A stretch of 39,468 nt of DNA, taken from NCBI GenBank assembly GCA_031283105.1, contig JAITCL010000078.1, positions 1 to 39,468 of the forward strand, in the 5' to 3' direction. A model generated the notes under the pieces. It did no database searches and was not told the origin of the DNA. It worked only from the letters and a program-made list of their open reading frames with translations. The position numbers were made by a program, and so were the translations under genes. Below are positions 1 through 7,073 of this stretch, in pieces. Source of the DNA: Treponema sp. (lineage in GTDB: Bacteria; Spirochaetota; Spirochaetia; Treponematales; Breznakiellaceae). Position 1 is the first letter of the stretch; every line of letters begins with the position of its first letter.

Positions 1-34
1 AGCGGTCGCGTTGCAAAGCAACGTAGTTGCCGCT
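1..34. other. Short nested hairpin at window start
   Basis: AGCGG (1-5) pairs with CCGCT (30-34) around an inner CGTTGC-AAA-GCAACG hairpin (9-23). It is followed by seven A residues on the plus strand, so it does not look like a terminator in either direction. Its role is unknown. Confidence 0.4.
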
Positions 35-79
35 AAAAAAACATTTAAGGAGAAAGAGGAAAGCGAAATGAGAGAGGGA

Positions 80-313
80 TTATACAGCGGCGGCAGTAAC
101 TTTTTCCTGCACCATTTCATCAATGATTTGGGCAAGGGTTTTGTGATCAGCCGTCGCTTTAGTAAAGAGGTAATTGACAGTCATTTTAGACATACCCAAA
201 AGACGCAATTCCCTCTGACTCAGCCAGCCGCTGCCATTAGGACCAAGCGTAATTTCATTGTTGGTAACAAAATCGTCAAGCGCATACGCTTCTTCCTTGG
301 TCATTCTTGCCAT
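80..313 (-). CDS. Putative antitoxin (small protein downstream of BrnT-like toxin)
   Basis: This 77-residue protein overlaps the end of the upstream toxin-like gene by 13 bases, the arrangement expected of a translationally coupled toxin-antitoxin pair. Its ATG follows AAGGAAAGAATT, a usable ribosome binding site lying inside the toxin gene. The mid-region (SQRELRLLGMSKMTVNYLF) is predicted helical and could be a small DNA-binding or toxin-binding segment. I do not recognise a named antitoxin family with certainty. The call rests mainly on gene order, size and overlap. Nothing else is coded downstream on this strand inside the window. Confidence 0.5.
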   Translation of the reverse strand: MARMTKEEAYALDDFVTNNEITLGPNGSGWLSQRELRLLGMSKMTVNYLFTKATADHKTLAQIIDEMVQEKVTAAAV

Positions 314-534
314 AATTCTTTCCTTGCATGGAAAATGCTAATGGTGTTATCGTCTACCGGATTATACATAATTTCAAGAGGGGTACCAGCGCGGTCAAAG
401 CCAATGACCGCATATTTTTCAGGCATCTCGCCAAGATCAGCATCGCATATCCTGTTCATGTAGGCGCACAGAATATCCTCTTTGCTAATCCCATGCCGAA
501 ACGCCGCCTCGTTAAACTCGACGATAACGTCCAT
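301..534 (-). CDS. Putative BrnT-like toxin
   Basis: Starting at the ATG at 534 gives 77 residues. The ORF track start at 573 is a GTG with no ribosome binding site. The pattern of an N-terminal Phe-Asn, 'RHGIS' early in the chain, a central 'VIGFDRAGTPLEIMYN' strand pair and a C-terminal 'IFHARK' resembles BrnT-type RNase toxins (KHG...GR...G..LEV...I.HARK). Family membership is inference from this motif layout. It is the first gene of a two-gene unit with the antitoxin-like ORF at 80-313. The structured repeat at 561-716 lies immediately upstream in the same orientation, with its terminator-like hairpin ending about 30 bases before this start, so element and gene may be transcribed separately or the hairpin may attenuate the pair. 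Confidence 0.55.
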   Translation of the reverse strand: MDVIVEFNEAAFRHGISKEDILCAYMNRICDADLGEMPEKYAVIGFDRAGTPLEIMYNPVDDNTISIFHARKELWQE

Positions 535-560
535 GAGGTAAATGTAGCATGAAATGGGGG

Positions 561-716
561 CAAATAAAAGCACCCCGTCAAGGGGTGTAGATGAGTAAAT
601 GTATCACGCCCCGGCGCCGGACAAGGCATCCATGACGATAAAAATGAGACCAGCTTTAGCTGGTCGTCCGCGCCGCGGTCAAAGCGAGGTATGCGGCAGA
701 TTACGGAAATTTTATG
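561..716 (-). ncRNA. Structured repeat element, copy A (candidate ncRNA with terminator)
   Basis: Read on the minus strand, this block starts near TTCATAAAATTTCCG and carries the shared core GCCGCATACCTCGCTTTGACCG. A perfect hairpin GACCAGCT-AA-AGCTGGTC (648-665) follows. Closing arms GGCGCGGAC / GTCCGGCGCC come next, and the block ends with CACCCC-TTGAC-GGGGTG followed by CTTTTATTTG, a plausible Rho-independent terminator. It matches the tandem copies at 26296-26450 and 26470-26625 over most of its length, and more distantly 36384-36492. Its 5' end overlaps the region around the start of the lipoprotein gene on the other strand. It could be a small RNA gene, an RNA leader or a non-autonomous mobile element. 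Confidence 0.55.
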
Positions 717-728
717 AACAAGGAAGAT

Positions 729-1337
729 ATGAAATCATATAAAATTATTTTACTTTTTATTTCTTCCTGTATGTTTTTTCAATGTTACGGAAAGGGCAAC
801 GGGAAAGAGGCGCGTCAAATGAGCGATACCGAAAGGTTCGCGCTGGAATACCCTTTGGCCGGCAGTGACAATATATTTGTTTACAGAAACGCAAACGAGA
901 CGGCGGACATTTTGGCAAAGGGCAGGGGTATTGTGTTTATCGGTTTTAAGGAATGCCCCTGGTGCCAGGTTTACACCGTCTACCTTCAGGATGTCGCGCG
1001 CGAAATGGAAATTGACAAAATTTATTACTGCGATATAAAAGAAGACCGGGAAAACAATTCGGAAGGATACCGGAAAATAGTCAGCGTTTTTGAAGGCTAC
1101 CTTCAAAATGACGACGAGGGGCGCCCGCGGGTGTATGTGCCGGACGCGTCAATAGTAAGCAGGGGCAGAATAATTACCCACGATTTTGAAACGTCAAAAG
1201 AAACGCTTGGATACGACACGCCGCAAGAGTACTGGAACGACGAGCGGGTGAACGCGCTCAAGGAACGACTGCGAAAAGGGATTGGCATTTTGAAGGAGAT
1301 TATTGCCTACACTTGCAATAGTTGTGATGAAAAGTGA
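729..1337 (+). CDS. Thioredoxin-fold lipoprotein with CPWC motif
   Basis: I choose the ATG at 729 (MKSYKI...) over 714 because AGGA lies four bases upstream of it and it gives a clean lipoprotein signal peptide. There is a Lys near the start, a hydrophobic run and a Cys (FFQCYG) as possible lipidation site, although the -1 Gln makes the lipobox imperfect. The mature part holds GIVFIGFKECPWCQVY, a thioredoxin-like strand followed by a CxxC redox site, and a later Pro-containing stretch (RPRVYVPD) where the cis-proline loop is expected. A periplasmic or membrane-anchored thiol-disulfide role is inferred. The gene stands alone between a repeat element and an inverted repeat. The 714 start would lie within the repeat's edge. 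Confidence 0.6.
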   Translation: MKSYKIILLFISSCMFFQCYGKGNGKEARQMSDTERFALEYPLAGSDNIFVYRNANETADILAKGRGIVFIGFKECPWCQVYTVYLQDVAREMEIDKIYYCDIKEDRENNSEGYRKIVSVFEGYLQNDDEGRPRVYVPDASIVSRGRIITHDFETSKETLGYDTPQEYWNDERVNALKERLRKGIGILKEIIAYTCNSCDEK

Positions 1338-1339
1338 GG

Positions 1340-1352
1340 GGTGACAGTCACC
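1340..1352. repeat. GGTGACAGTCACC near-palindrome, copy 1
   Basis: This 13-base dyad sits two bases after the lipoprotein stop codon. The same sequence recurs at 21298-21310 and, inverted, at 35185-35197. A partial match (GGTGACAGTTA on the minus strand) lies near 34382-34392. Here it lacks the CATAGGGAA extension present at the other two sites. Confidence 0.6.
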
Positions 1353-1388
1353 GGGAAGCTGTGCGTGATGAGAAAAAGGGAAGAATTT

Positions 1389-1468
1389 CCACCACGGAGG
1401 ACACGGAGAACACGGAGGGGGAAAGATTGTCGTATCAAAACTCCGTGTACTCCGTGATCTCCGTGGTT
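1389..1468. repeat. CACGGAGG-type inverted repeat
   Basis: The left arm reads ACCACGGAGGACACGGAG and continues AACACGGAG. The right arm is its near-perfect reverse complement (CTCCGTGTACTCCGTGATCTCCGTGGT), separated by about 23 bases. It lies between two convergent genes (lipoprotein plus, 1493-2062 minus), so the long hairpin may act as a bidirectional terminator. Related arrays occur at 26222-26258 and around 36354-36508. The ORF track peptide here (TTEDTENTEG) is a translation of the repeat, not a gene. Confidence 0.75.
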
Positions 1469-1492
1469 AATTCTTCTTCTTTGTTATTCGAT

Positions 1493-2062
1493 TTACCGTC
1501 TCAACAAATTCAACGCCAGGTCTACTTCGGCAAGGCTTAAGTTCAGGCGGGAGGCTATTTCCGCCGGGGAGAGGCCCTGCGCGGACATTTCGGCGATTTG
1601 TACTTTGATTTTGGTTTTTTTGGGTTTGCGTTTTACGGCGGCGGGGGGCGGCGGAGAAACTGCCGGTTCCTGCAGCTGCGGCTTTTGTGGAATTGGCGGC
1701 TCCTCTGAAACCGGCGGTTCCACAGGAACCGGACGGGAATCCAGAGCGGCGCGAATTCCCCGGCCCAGGCTGGCGTACATTGCCTCCCCTGCCCTGCTGC
1801 GCTGTAATTCCCGCATATACACGGAGATGCGCCGGTCGGTATCGTCCAGAATAGTTTTGAGTGTTTTGATGCGTTCTTCTACCAACAGCGAATCTCTGTC
1901 CGCGGCGGCGTCAATTTCGGCTATCAGGCGGTAGACTTCCGCGCGGTAATCGGCAAGAAGTTCGCGGGCGGCGGTTTTGCGTTCTATGTACCGGCGGAAA
2001 AAGAAAAAGCCGGAAACGCAGAGGCACAGGCTGATGGCGGATAAAACAAGGGGTATCGTCAT
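1493..2062 (-). CDS. Membrane-anchored protein with C-terminal helix-turn-helix-like segment
   Basis: This 189-residue protein starts with one membrane segment (about residues 3-22, IPLVLSAISLCLCVSGFFFF) followed by a basic RRYIERK stop-transfer sequence. A coiled-coil-like helical region covers about 30-95 and a proline-rich linker about 110-145. The basic C-terminus ends in 'IAEMSAQGLSPAEIASRLNLSLAEVDLAL', which looks like a helix-turn-helix. The layout resembles small membrane proteins that follow the DUF342 gene in treponemal flagellar operons. Function is unknown. It is the last gene of the minus-strand operon, two bases downstream of the preceding gene, and ends next to the inverted repeat at 1389-1468. 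Confidence 0.6.
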   Translation of the reverse strand: MTIPLVLSAISLCLCVSGFFFFRRYIERKTAARELLADYRAEVYRLIAEIDAAADRDSLLVEERIKTLKTILDDTDRRISVYMRELQRSRAGEAMYASLGRGIRAALDSRPVPVEPPVSEEPPIPQKPQLQEPAVSPPPPAAVKRKPKKTKIKVQIAEMSAQGLSPAEIASRLNLSLAEVDLALNLLRR

Positions 2063-2064
2063 TT

Positions 2065-2400
2065 TTACAGGCTTATGTCGATGTTACGGCCCAGGCGGGG
2101 GTCGCAGAAAACCGGAACCGGCGGCGCTTCCCGCTCAGATTCCTTTTGTCCGGCTTCTTTCTTTTTTCCTTCGCCTGATTCTTGCCGCCGGGATCCCCGT
2201 TCTTTGACTTTCTCGACCCCGTCGTCACCCGTGTTTTGCGCTTCGTTGACCGACTTAATGTGTTCCTCCGTTTTACGCTGAATTTGCACGCCCTGTATTT
2301 CCTGCTGAATGGCAAGACCCTCGCGTTGGGCGGTTTGTGCTTTGCCTACCTTGTCCAACTGGGTAAATAAGGTTTGCAGATCAATGGGCTGTATAGCCAT
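2065..2400 (-). CDS. Conserved small treponemal protein (function unknown)
   Basis: Starting at the ATG at 2400 (MAIQPIDLQTLFTQLDKVGK) gives 111 residues, with AAGGAAGGGG a few bases upstream. The ORF track start at 2436 lies deeper inside the preceding gene and has no such site. The N-terminal half is helical with many Gln residues. The C-terminal half is highly charged (Lys/Glu/Arg-rich) and probably disordered. There is no signal peptide. It overlaps the 3' end of the DUF342 gene by 20 bases, so it is translationally coupled to it. I recall this type of protein only from spirochete flagellar operons and know no function. Confidence 0.6.
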   Translation of the reverse strand: MAIQPIDLQTLFTQLDKVGKAQTAQREGLAIQQEIQGVQIQRKTEEHIKSVNEAQNTGDDGVEKVKERGSRRQESGEGKKKEAGQKESEREAPPVPVFCDPRLGRNIDISL

Positions 2401-4348
2401 CAGGCCCCTTCCTTGCAGATTCGTCCGGTTCTTCATATTTGGTCATTCTGATAAGTCCGTTTTCCAGAACAAAGGTTACCGCTTTGTATTCGGTGCGCAC
2501 CTCTTCCATTACATCGCGTACCATTATCTTTACCCCCGGATACACTTTTGCGGAAGCCGACACCCTGCCGCGGGCTTTCAGGCTGCTCAGGAAAGCCTGA
2601 ATTTCCTGTATCCCTTCGTGTGTTTTTTGCAATTCAGCCATCAAGGTATTCCGGCTTTCCGTCTGTTCCTTCAGGAAAATTTCCTTGTCTTCGGGCAGGC
2701 TCTTCCGCTGCTTTTTAATATTGGTTAAAGACATTATATTGCGGTTAGCTTCTTCAAGCTGTCGGTCAAGCTCATTCTTTACCCCGTGGAGTCTGTCCAG
2801 TTCTTCTTTGCTCTTGGGATCAAAGCCCACTTCGCAGATTGTTTCCGTGCCGCTGGTGGGGTTGCCCAGAACCTTGGCGTTGATTTCTTCACAGGCGCGC
2901 AGCCTTCCTCCCATAATACTGGCGCGTTTTCCCTGACAGATGATTCGGTTGTACGCGTCCACATAGGAGTTAATGATTCCATCGGAGACAAATACCATAT
3001 CCCCGGTGGTAATATTGGCGTTTTCTATAAAACGCGCCCAAAGGGATTTTCCGGCGTGTATATGGCCTTCGCCTTTTCCATTTACCCCCTGATAGATGAT
3101 TATGTCGCCCTCGGCGTCCAAATCCGCTTTCGCCACGGTTCCGTGAACCTCAATATTACCCGCCGCCTTGATTGAAAAGCCGTCTTCTATATTTCCCTGC
3201 ACTATGACGGTACCCAGGAAAATAATATTTCCTGTTTTCAGGTTCACGTCGCCGTTGACCGTATACACCGGTTCAACATTGACCAGGCCGCCCGCCACAA
3301 TGACCTGCCCGTTCATGTCGGAAAGAATTACATCGCTATCTTCGTCGGACACATGAACATTGGTGCCGACCGGCAAATTGATGTCCTTGCCGTTGGTTGC
3401 GGAAAGCCACTTTCCGGTAACGGTTTCTCCCGGAATGCCCTTTTCCGCGGGTATTTTTTTTGCAAGGGCCTGGTTCTCTACCACGTTCTGGATAATGTTA
3501 AGTTCTTTGAAGTCAATCTTGCCGTTGTTTCCCTCTTTCAGCCGCACTTTGCTTTGGTCTGTCTCAAAGTAATACTGGATATAGGCGTCCCTGCCGTCAA
3601 GGGCTTTGGTTCCTTCCGCTATCTCCATCTTTTCGTTGTATACCGGTTTATCAATAAAATTCCACAGTACGTCTTCCTTAATTCCATGAACTATCCTGCT
3701 GCCCTTGAATATGGTAATGAATGTTTCGTAGGCAACGTCGCAGCCGCCCTCGCCGGGGGGCGTCACCTGCATATAGGCGTACATCTCGCCTTCGGAAACT
3801 TCCGGCCTGACGACGCTGTCATTGTATGAGTGGCGTTCAAAAACGCCGACTTTGATATATTCGCCCTTTGCTTCACGGACAATTTTACTGACCAGGCCCG
3901 TGTTAATGTTTTGAGTCTGGCGGTCATTAAGCAGTTGTACGGCATAGCTTTCCATAGCTTTGCGGCCATTGCCCGAAGGAGCGGTGACTTTAAGCAGGGC
4001 GTCCCCGGCGGTAGTAAAGTGAACAAACGCTTCTCCGTCCCGGTCTTCAATAACCGGCCCCTGTTCGCCCAGTTCTTCCTCAAGCAGCCCTTCGCCGTCT
4101 TTCTTCTTGCCAACGGTGACTTTCTCATAAGCCTGTATGCGCCATTCTTTTTTTCCTATCCCCAGAATACCGGGGGAACCCCTTTCCGTAATCTCGTACT
4201 CAAGGTGGCGAACCGGAATATCCAGAAGGGCGGCGGCATCGGCAGTGACGGCTTCCAGGGTAGGGCCGGCAACTTCGATAATATGTATAGCCCGGTCCTG
4301 TTCCAGGCGATCCTTTAAGATTTCCTGTAGCTGGACAAAATCAACCAT
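2381..4348 (-). CDS. DUF342 / FapA-family polymer-assembly-like protein with N-terminal Jag-N domain
   Basis: The protein has 655 residues. The N-terminus (about 33-75; ITERGSPGILGIGKKEWRI) matches the Jag-N fold that precedes many FapA proteins. The centre (about 330-490) is a series of short Gly/Val-rich strands (NGDVNLKTGNIIFLGTVIVQ) typical of the right-handed beta-helix of DUF342. A coiled coil follows at about 515-590 (KEELDRLHGVKNELDRQLEE). FapA proteins occur in flagellar operons and in some sporeformers. Proposed roles include a scaffold or polymer function, unproven. A strong GAGGAG sits upstream of the ATG at 4348. It follows the sigma factor gene after a 53-base gap. Confidence 0.85.
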   Translation of the reverse strand: MVDFVQLQEILKDRLEQDRAIHIIEVAGPTLEAVTADAAALLDIPVRHLEYEITERGSPGILGIGKKEWRIQAYEKVTVGKKKDGEGLLEEELGEQGPVIEDRDGEAFVHFTTAGDALLKVTAPSGNGRKAMESYAVQLLNDRQTQNINTGLVSKIVREAKGEYIKVGVFERHSYNDSVVRPEVSEGEMYAYMQVTPPGEGGCDVAYETFITIFKGSRIVHGIKEDVLWNFIDKPVYNEKMEIAEGTKALDGRDAYIQYYFETDQSKVRLKEGNNGKIDFKELNIIQNVVENQALAKKIPAEKGIPGETVTGKWLSATNGKDINLPVGTNVHVSDEDSDVILSDMNGQVIVAGGLVNVEPVYTVNGDVNLKTGNIIFLGTVIVQGNIEDGFSIKAAGNIEVHGTVAKADLDAEGDIIIYQGVNGKGEGHIHAGKSLWARFIENANITTGDMVFVSDGIINSYVDAYNRIICQGKRASIMGGRLRACEEINAKVLGNPTSGTETICEVGFDPKSKEELDRLHGVKNELDRQLEEANRNIMSLTNIKKQRKSLPEDKEIFLKEQTESRNTLMAELQKTHEGIQEIQAFLSSLKARGRVSASAKVYPGVKIMVRDVMEEVRTEYKAVTFVLENGLIRMTKYEEPDESARKGPDGYTAH

Positions 4349-4401
4349 TACTACTCCTCTTATGCTATTATCGGCAGGATTTCCGGTAAAACTTTGTGTT
4401 G

Positions 4402-5190
4402 TTAGACAATACCTTTGCGAATATTGGTGAGTTTTGATCTGAGATGAAGAATGGCCTTGGTGTGGAGTTGGGAAACGCGGGATTCGGTGACTTCCAGCAC
4501 CCTTCCTATGTCTTTGAGGGTAAGATCCTCGTAATAGTAGAGTATCAGTATCTTTTTTTCCTTGTCGGGAAGTTCGTTAATGGCGGCGATTATCACTTGG
4601 CGCATCGCCTCTTTTTCCACCATTACGTCGGGGTTCAGGCTGGACGGCGATTCGATGGAGTCTACTATGGACACCCGGTCTTTTTCATCGCCGGAGAACC
4701 ACACGTCGTTGAGGCTGAGTATTGAGGTTCCCGAGATTTTTTGTATGGTTTTAAGGTATTCGTCTTCGTTCATGCCCAGCGCCCCGGCGATTTCCTGATC
4801 CGAGGCGGTTCGCCCCAACTGGGCTTCCAGAGAGCTTATGGTGGATTCTATTTCGCGGGTTTTTTGACGGACGGAACGGGGAACCCAGTCAATTTGGCGG
4901 AGTTCATCAAAAATCGCCCCCCGTATGCGGGTTACGGCGTAGGTTTTAAATTTGACGTTCTTTTCGGGGTCGTATTTGTCAATGGCGTCAATCAGCCCGA
5001 AAACCCCAAAGCCCACCAGATCGTCAAATTCAACATTACTGGGCATTCCCATAGCGACTTTCCCGGCGACATACTTCACCAGCGGCGCGTACTGTTTGAT
5101 AAAGGCTTCACGGATGGCCGGATTCCGGGTTTTACGGTATTCCTGCCAGCGTTCTTCTTCCGTTTTATCGTCCGGGATGGCATTCCCCAT
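4402..5190 (-). CDS. fliA: Flagellar sigma factor sigma28 (FliA/WhiG family)
   Basis: The 262-residue protein has sigma region 2 (YAPLVKYVAGKVAMGMPSNVEFDDLVGFGVFGLIDAIDKYD...FKTYAVTRIRGAIFDELR), region 3 (RQKTREIESTISSLEAQLGR) and region 4 with an HTH (LTLKDIGRVLEVTESRVSQLHTKAI). These are features of the FliA/WhiG branch that transcribes late flagellar genes. Length is normal. It starts three bases after the upstream gene's stop, with AAGGA as ribosome binding site. No anti-sigma factor FlgM is encoded in the window. Its location inside the export operon means it is made together with the export gate, which fits a hierarchy in which this operon is read by sigma70 and its product switches on later genes. 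Confidence 0.93.
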   Translation of the reverse strand: MGNAIPDDKTEEERWQEYRKTRNPAIREAFIKQYAPLVKYVAGKVAMGMPSNVEFDDLVGFGVFGLIDAIDKYDPEKNVKFKTYAVTRIRGAIFDELRQIDWVPRSVRQKTREIESTISSLEAQLGRTASDQEIAGALGMNEDEYLKTIQKISGTSILSLNDVWFSGDEKDRVSIVDSIESPSSLNPDVMVEKEAMRQVIIAAINELPDKEKKILILYYYEDLTLKDIGRVLEVTESRVSQLHTKAILHLRSKLTNIRKGIV

Positions 5191-5193
5191 AAG

Positions 5194-5937
5194 CTATCCT
5201 TTCTTGTCTTTTTCCAGCACCGTCCGTATGCCGGCGGCAATTTCCCTGGGGTCAAAATCTCCCTGTAACTGCGACGTCTTATCCGCGGAACTCTTCCGCG
5301 GCGGCGGCGGGGGAGATTCCTCCTTACTCATGGAATCGCCTGAACCGGCCAGAAACGAGAACGGATCCATGAACGGGTCCGCACCCCCTCCCTTGCCTCC
5401 TTCAGGAACGAATGCCCCAAAATCCATGGAAAAATCCCCCAGCCCTTCAATCTTGACGCTGTCAAGCGAGTTGTCAAGTGAAGCGCCCAGCGAGTTGTCA
5501 AACACCGGGGCAGATTCTTCCTGCTCTCCCTCTTCAGTATAACCTGTCGCGGGACTTTGGTCTATATCCCGACTGGGTTTGGTTGACCGGGAAACCAGAT
5601 CCTTAAAATCGCCTACCTCGTCATTATCCGCCGCTCCCGGCAAAGCCGCCGAAAAAGCGGAGTCAGACGCGTCATCCAGGGTGATATTTACCCGTGCGCC
5701 GGTTGCTCTCCGGGAAAAAACATTATCCGCGGCATTATCCTGCACATTCAGCAGTTCAGGAATGAAGATAGTGATAAGCGCCCAAATGCCGGCCCCCAGG
5801 CAAAAAAACAGGGCGGCAAAACCCGCCGCGCGGGCCAGCGCGACTAACAGGATGGTATGGCCCAATAACAGGCTGATTATGAAGGCGAGTACAAAGGCCG
5901 CCCCGCCGCAGACAAAGCCCCACTTTGGATTAAACAT
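5194..5937 (-). CDS. Membrane protein with two N-terminal membrane segments and disordered acidic tail
   Basis: Residues about 8-28 and 33-60 form two hydrophobic segments (GFVCGGAAFVLAFIISLLLG; AAGFAALFFCLGAGIWALITIFI). The rest of the 247 residues is acidic, Ser/Pro-rich and probably disordered, with a short Lys-rich end (FDPREIAAGIRTVLEKDKKG). No enzyme motif is seen. The gene always sits between flhG and the sigma factor in treponemes as I recall, so a role linked to flagellar regulation or assembly is inferred from context only. A Termite-flg-like element (5993-6117) lies in its 5' leader, and AAGGGGGGCGC precedes the ATG. Confidence 0.65.
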   Translation of the reverse strand: MFNPKWGFVCGGAAFVLAFIISLLLGHTILLVALARAAGFAALFFCLGAGIWALITIFIPELLNVQDNAADNVFSRRATGARVNITLDDASDSAFSAALPGAADNDEVGDFKDLVSRSTKPSRDIDQSPATGYTEEGEQEESAPVFDNSLGASLDNSLDSVKIEGLGDFSMDFGAFVPEGGKGGGADPFMDPFSFLAGSGDSMSKEESPPPPPRKSSADKTSQLQGDFDPREIAAGIRTVLEKDKKG

Positions 5938-5992
5938 GCGCCCCCCTTATGATCGCGTAGTACTCGCACATAGGGGTTGTCCAGGAAGAAAA

Positions 5993-6117
5993 ATAAACCA
6001 CGAACCAACACCAACTCGTACCAAAGGTACGCATACGAACAACAATAAGATATGGAGTAAAAGTTCGTGCTGGTTTGTGTGGTTTGTGGTAAAATTCAAA
6101 CATATTGGACATCTCCT
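5993..6117 (-). ncRNA. Termite-flg-like structured leader RNA, copy 1
   Basis: This 125-base block is almost identical to 10624-10748, with seven or so substitutions in the central part and a few near the 5' end. On the minus strand it contains AAACCACACAAACC, which folds back on GGTTCGTGGTTT at its 3' end. Inside are GCACGAAC / GTTCGTATGC and the perfect hairpin CGTACC-TTT-GGTACG. Both copies lie between flagellar operon genes, directly upstream of a start codon. The published Termite-flg motif is found in 5' leaders of flagellar genes in termite-gut bacteria. The match is by context and structure; I could not run a covariance model. Confidence 0.6.
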
Positions 6118-6128
6118 ACGTATTCGTA

Positions 6129-7067
6129 CTACGTGCGTTTGAACATCTTCTTGAACATCGCGCCAATACCCGCGGGTTCAACCAGTCTGTTTTTGTCCAT
6201 CCGTTCTACCAGATGCTGGATACACAGGCTTGCCTTACACTTGGGCTCAATCACCATAAACGGTTTTTGCTGGCGTACCGAAGCGGGTACGGACTGATCA
6301 TCGTAGATAAAGCCGAGGTAGTCCAGCTTAAGGTTAAGAAACTGTCCAGCAATATTGGTCATTCTGTCGGCGACGCTTTTTGCCTCCGCCGCCCCCTTTG
6401 CCCGGTTAACCACAAGTTTAAGCCCGATGTTGACCGGATCGTATTCCATGGCGATTATCTTGATTATACCATAAGCATCGGTGATTGCCGTCGGTTCCGG
6501 CGTGGTAACAATAATCGCGTCATCGGCGGCGGCGATAAAATCCAGCACGTTGCTGCTCACCCCGGCGCCGGTGTCTATGATAATGATGTCGGCAAAGGAA
6601 AGGGTGTCAAGCTCGCTGATAAAATCCTGCCGTTCCTGTTCACTCATATTGGCTATTTGGGAAAAGCCCGAAGCGCCCGCCACTATGGAAATGCCGTAGT
6701 CGGTTTCCACGAGAATTTCATGGATGCTTTTCTGCTTTTTTATGACATGGTACAGGTTGTATTTGGGAATCATGTTGAGCATAACGTTGACGTTGGCAAG
6801 CCCCAAATCCGCGTCCATGACCACGACTTTCTTGCCGAGCCGGGCAAAGGCAAGGGCCATATTGACCGAAAGGTTGGTTTTTCCCACGCCGCCCTTGCCG
6901 GAAGTAACGGTGATAATACGGGTTTTTCTGCTGTCCCTCGACATGCCTGAATTTTCGGCCCTGCCGTCGGCGCCGGCCGATTGCGACTTTCTTCCCGTCC
7001 GGTCGCCGCCCGACGCATTCTTTTTTTGCCGCATTATTTCACGCAGCTTTTCCGCCTGATCTTCCAT
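6129..7067 (-). CDS. flhG: FlhG (FleN/YlxH) MinD-type ATPase, flagellar number regulator
   Basis: The 312-residue protein opens with MEDQAEKLRE, the DQAxxLR activation helix that stimulates FlhF GTPase. A disordered linker follows, then a deviant Walker A (SGKGGVGKTN, about 56-65), DADLGLANVNV, and the IIIDTGAG switch II region. This is the MinD/SIMIBI pattern. FlhG works with FlhF at the membrane to set the number and position of flagella, which in spirochetes are periplasmic and polar. It lies six bases after flhF. The C-terminal stretch (about 285-312) ends in a basic amphipathic FKKMFKRT, which could be the membrane-targeting helix. Length and motifs are complete. Confidence 0.93.
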   Translation of the reverse strand: MEDQAEKLREIMRQKKNASGGDRTGRKSQSAGADGRAENSGMSRDSRKTRIITVTSGKGGVGKTNLSVNMALAFARLGKKVVVMDADLGLANVNVMLNMIPKYNLYHVIKKQKSIHEILVETDYGISIVAGASGFSQIANMSEQERQDFISELDTLSFADIIIIDTGAGVSSNVLDFIAAADDAIIVTTPEPTAITDAYGIIKIIAMEYDPVNIGLKLVVNRAKGAAEAKSVADRMTNIAGQFLNLKLDYLGFIYDDQSVPASVRQQKPFMVIEPKCKASLCIQHLVERMDKNRLVEPAGIGAMFKKMFKRT

Positions 7068-7073
7068 ATCTTT

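Noticed and set aside
1-41. Terminator for the toxin-antitoxin pair
   Set aside because: The T-tract would precede, not follow, the hairpin on the minus strand.
1334-1540. 68-residue ORF with TTEDTENTEG
   Set aside because: It is a translation of the CACGGAGG repeat, a known type of spurious peptide.
5930-6112. Short peptide frames running through both Termite-flg-like copies
   Set aside because: Differences between copies fall mostly at first and second codon positions and change amino acids, so the conservation is of RNA/DNA structure, not peptide.
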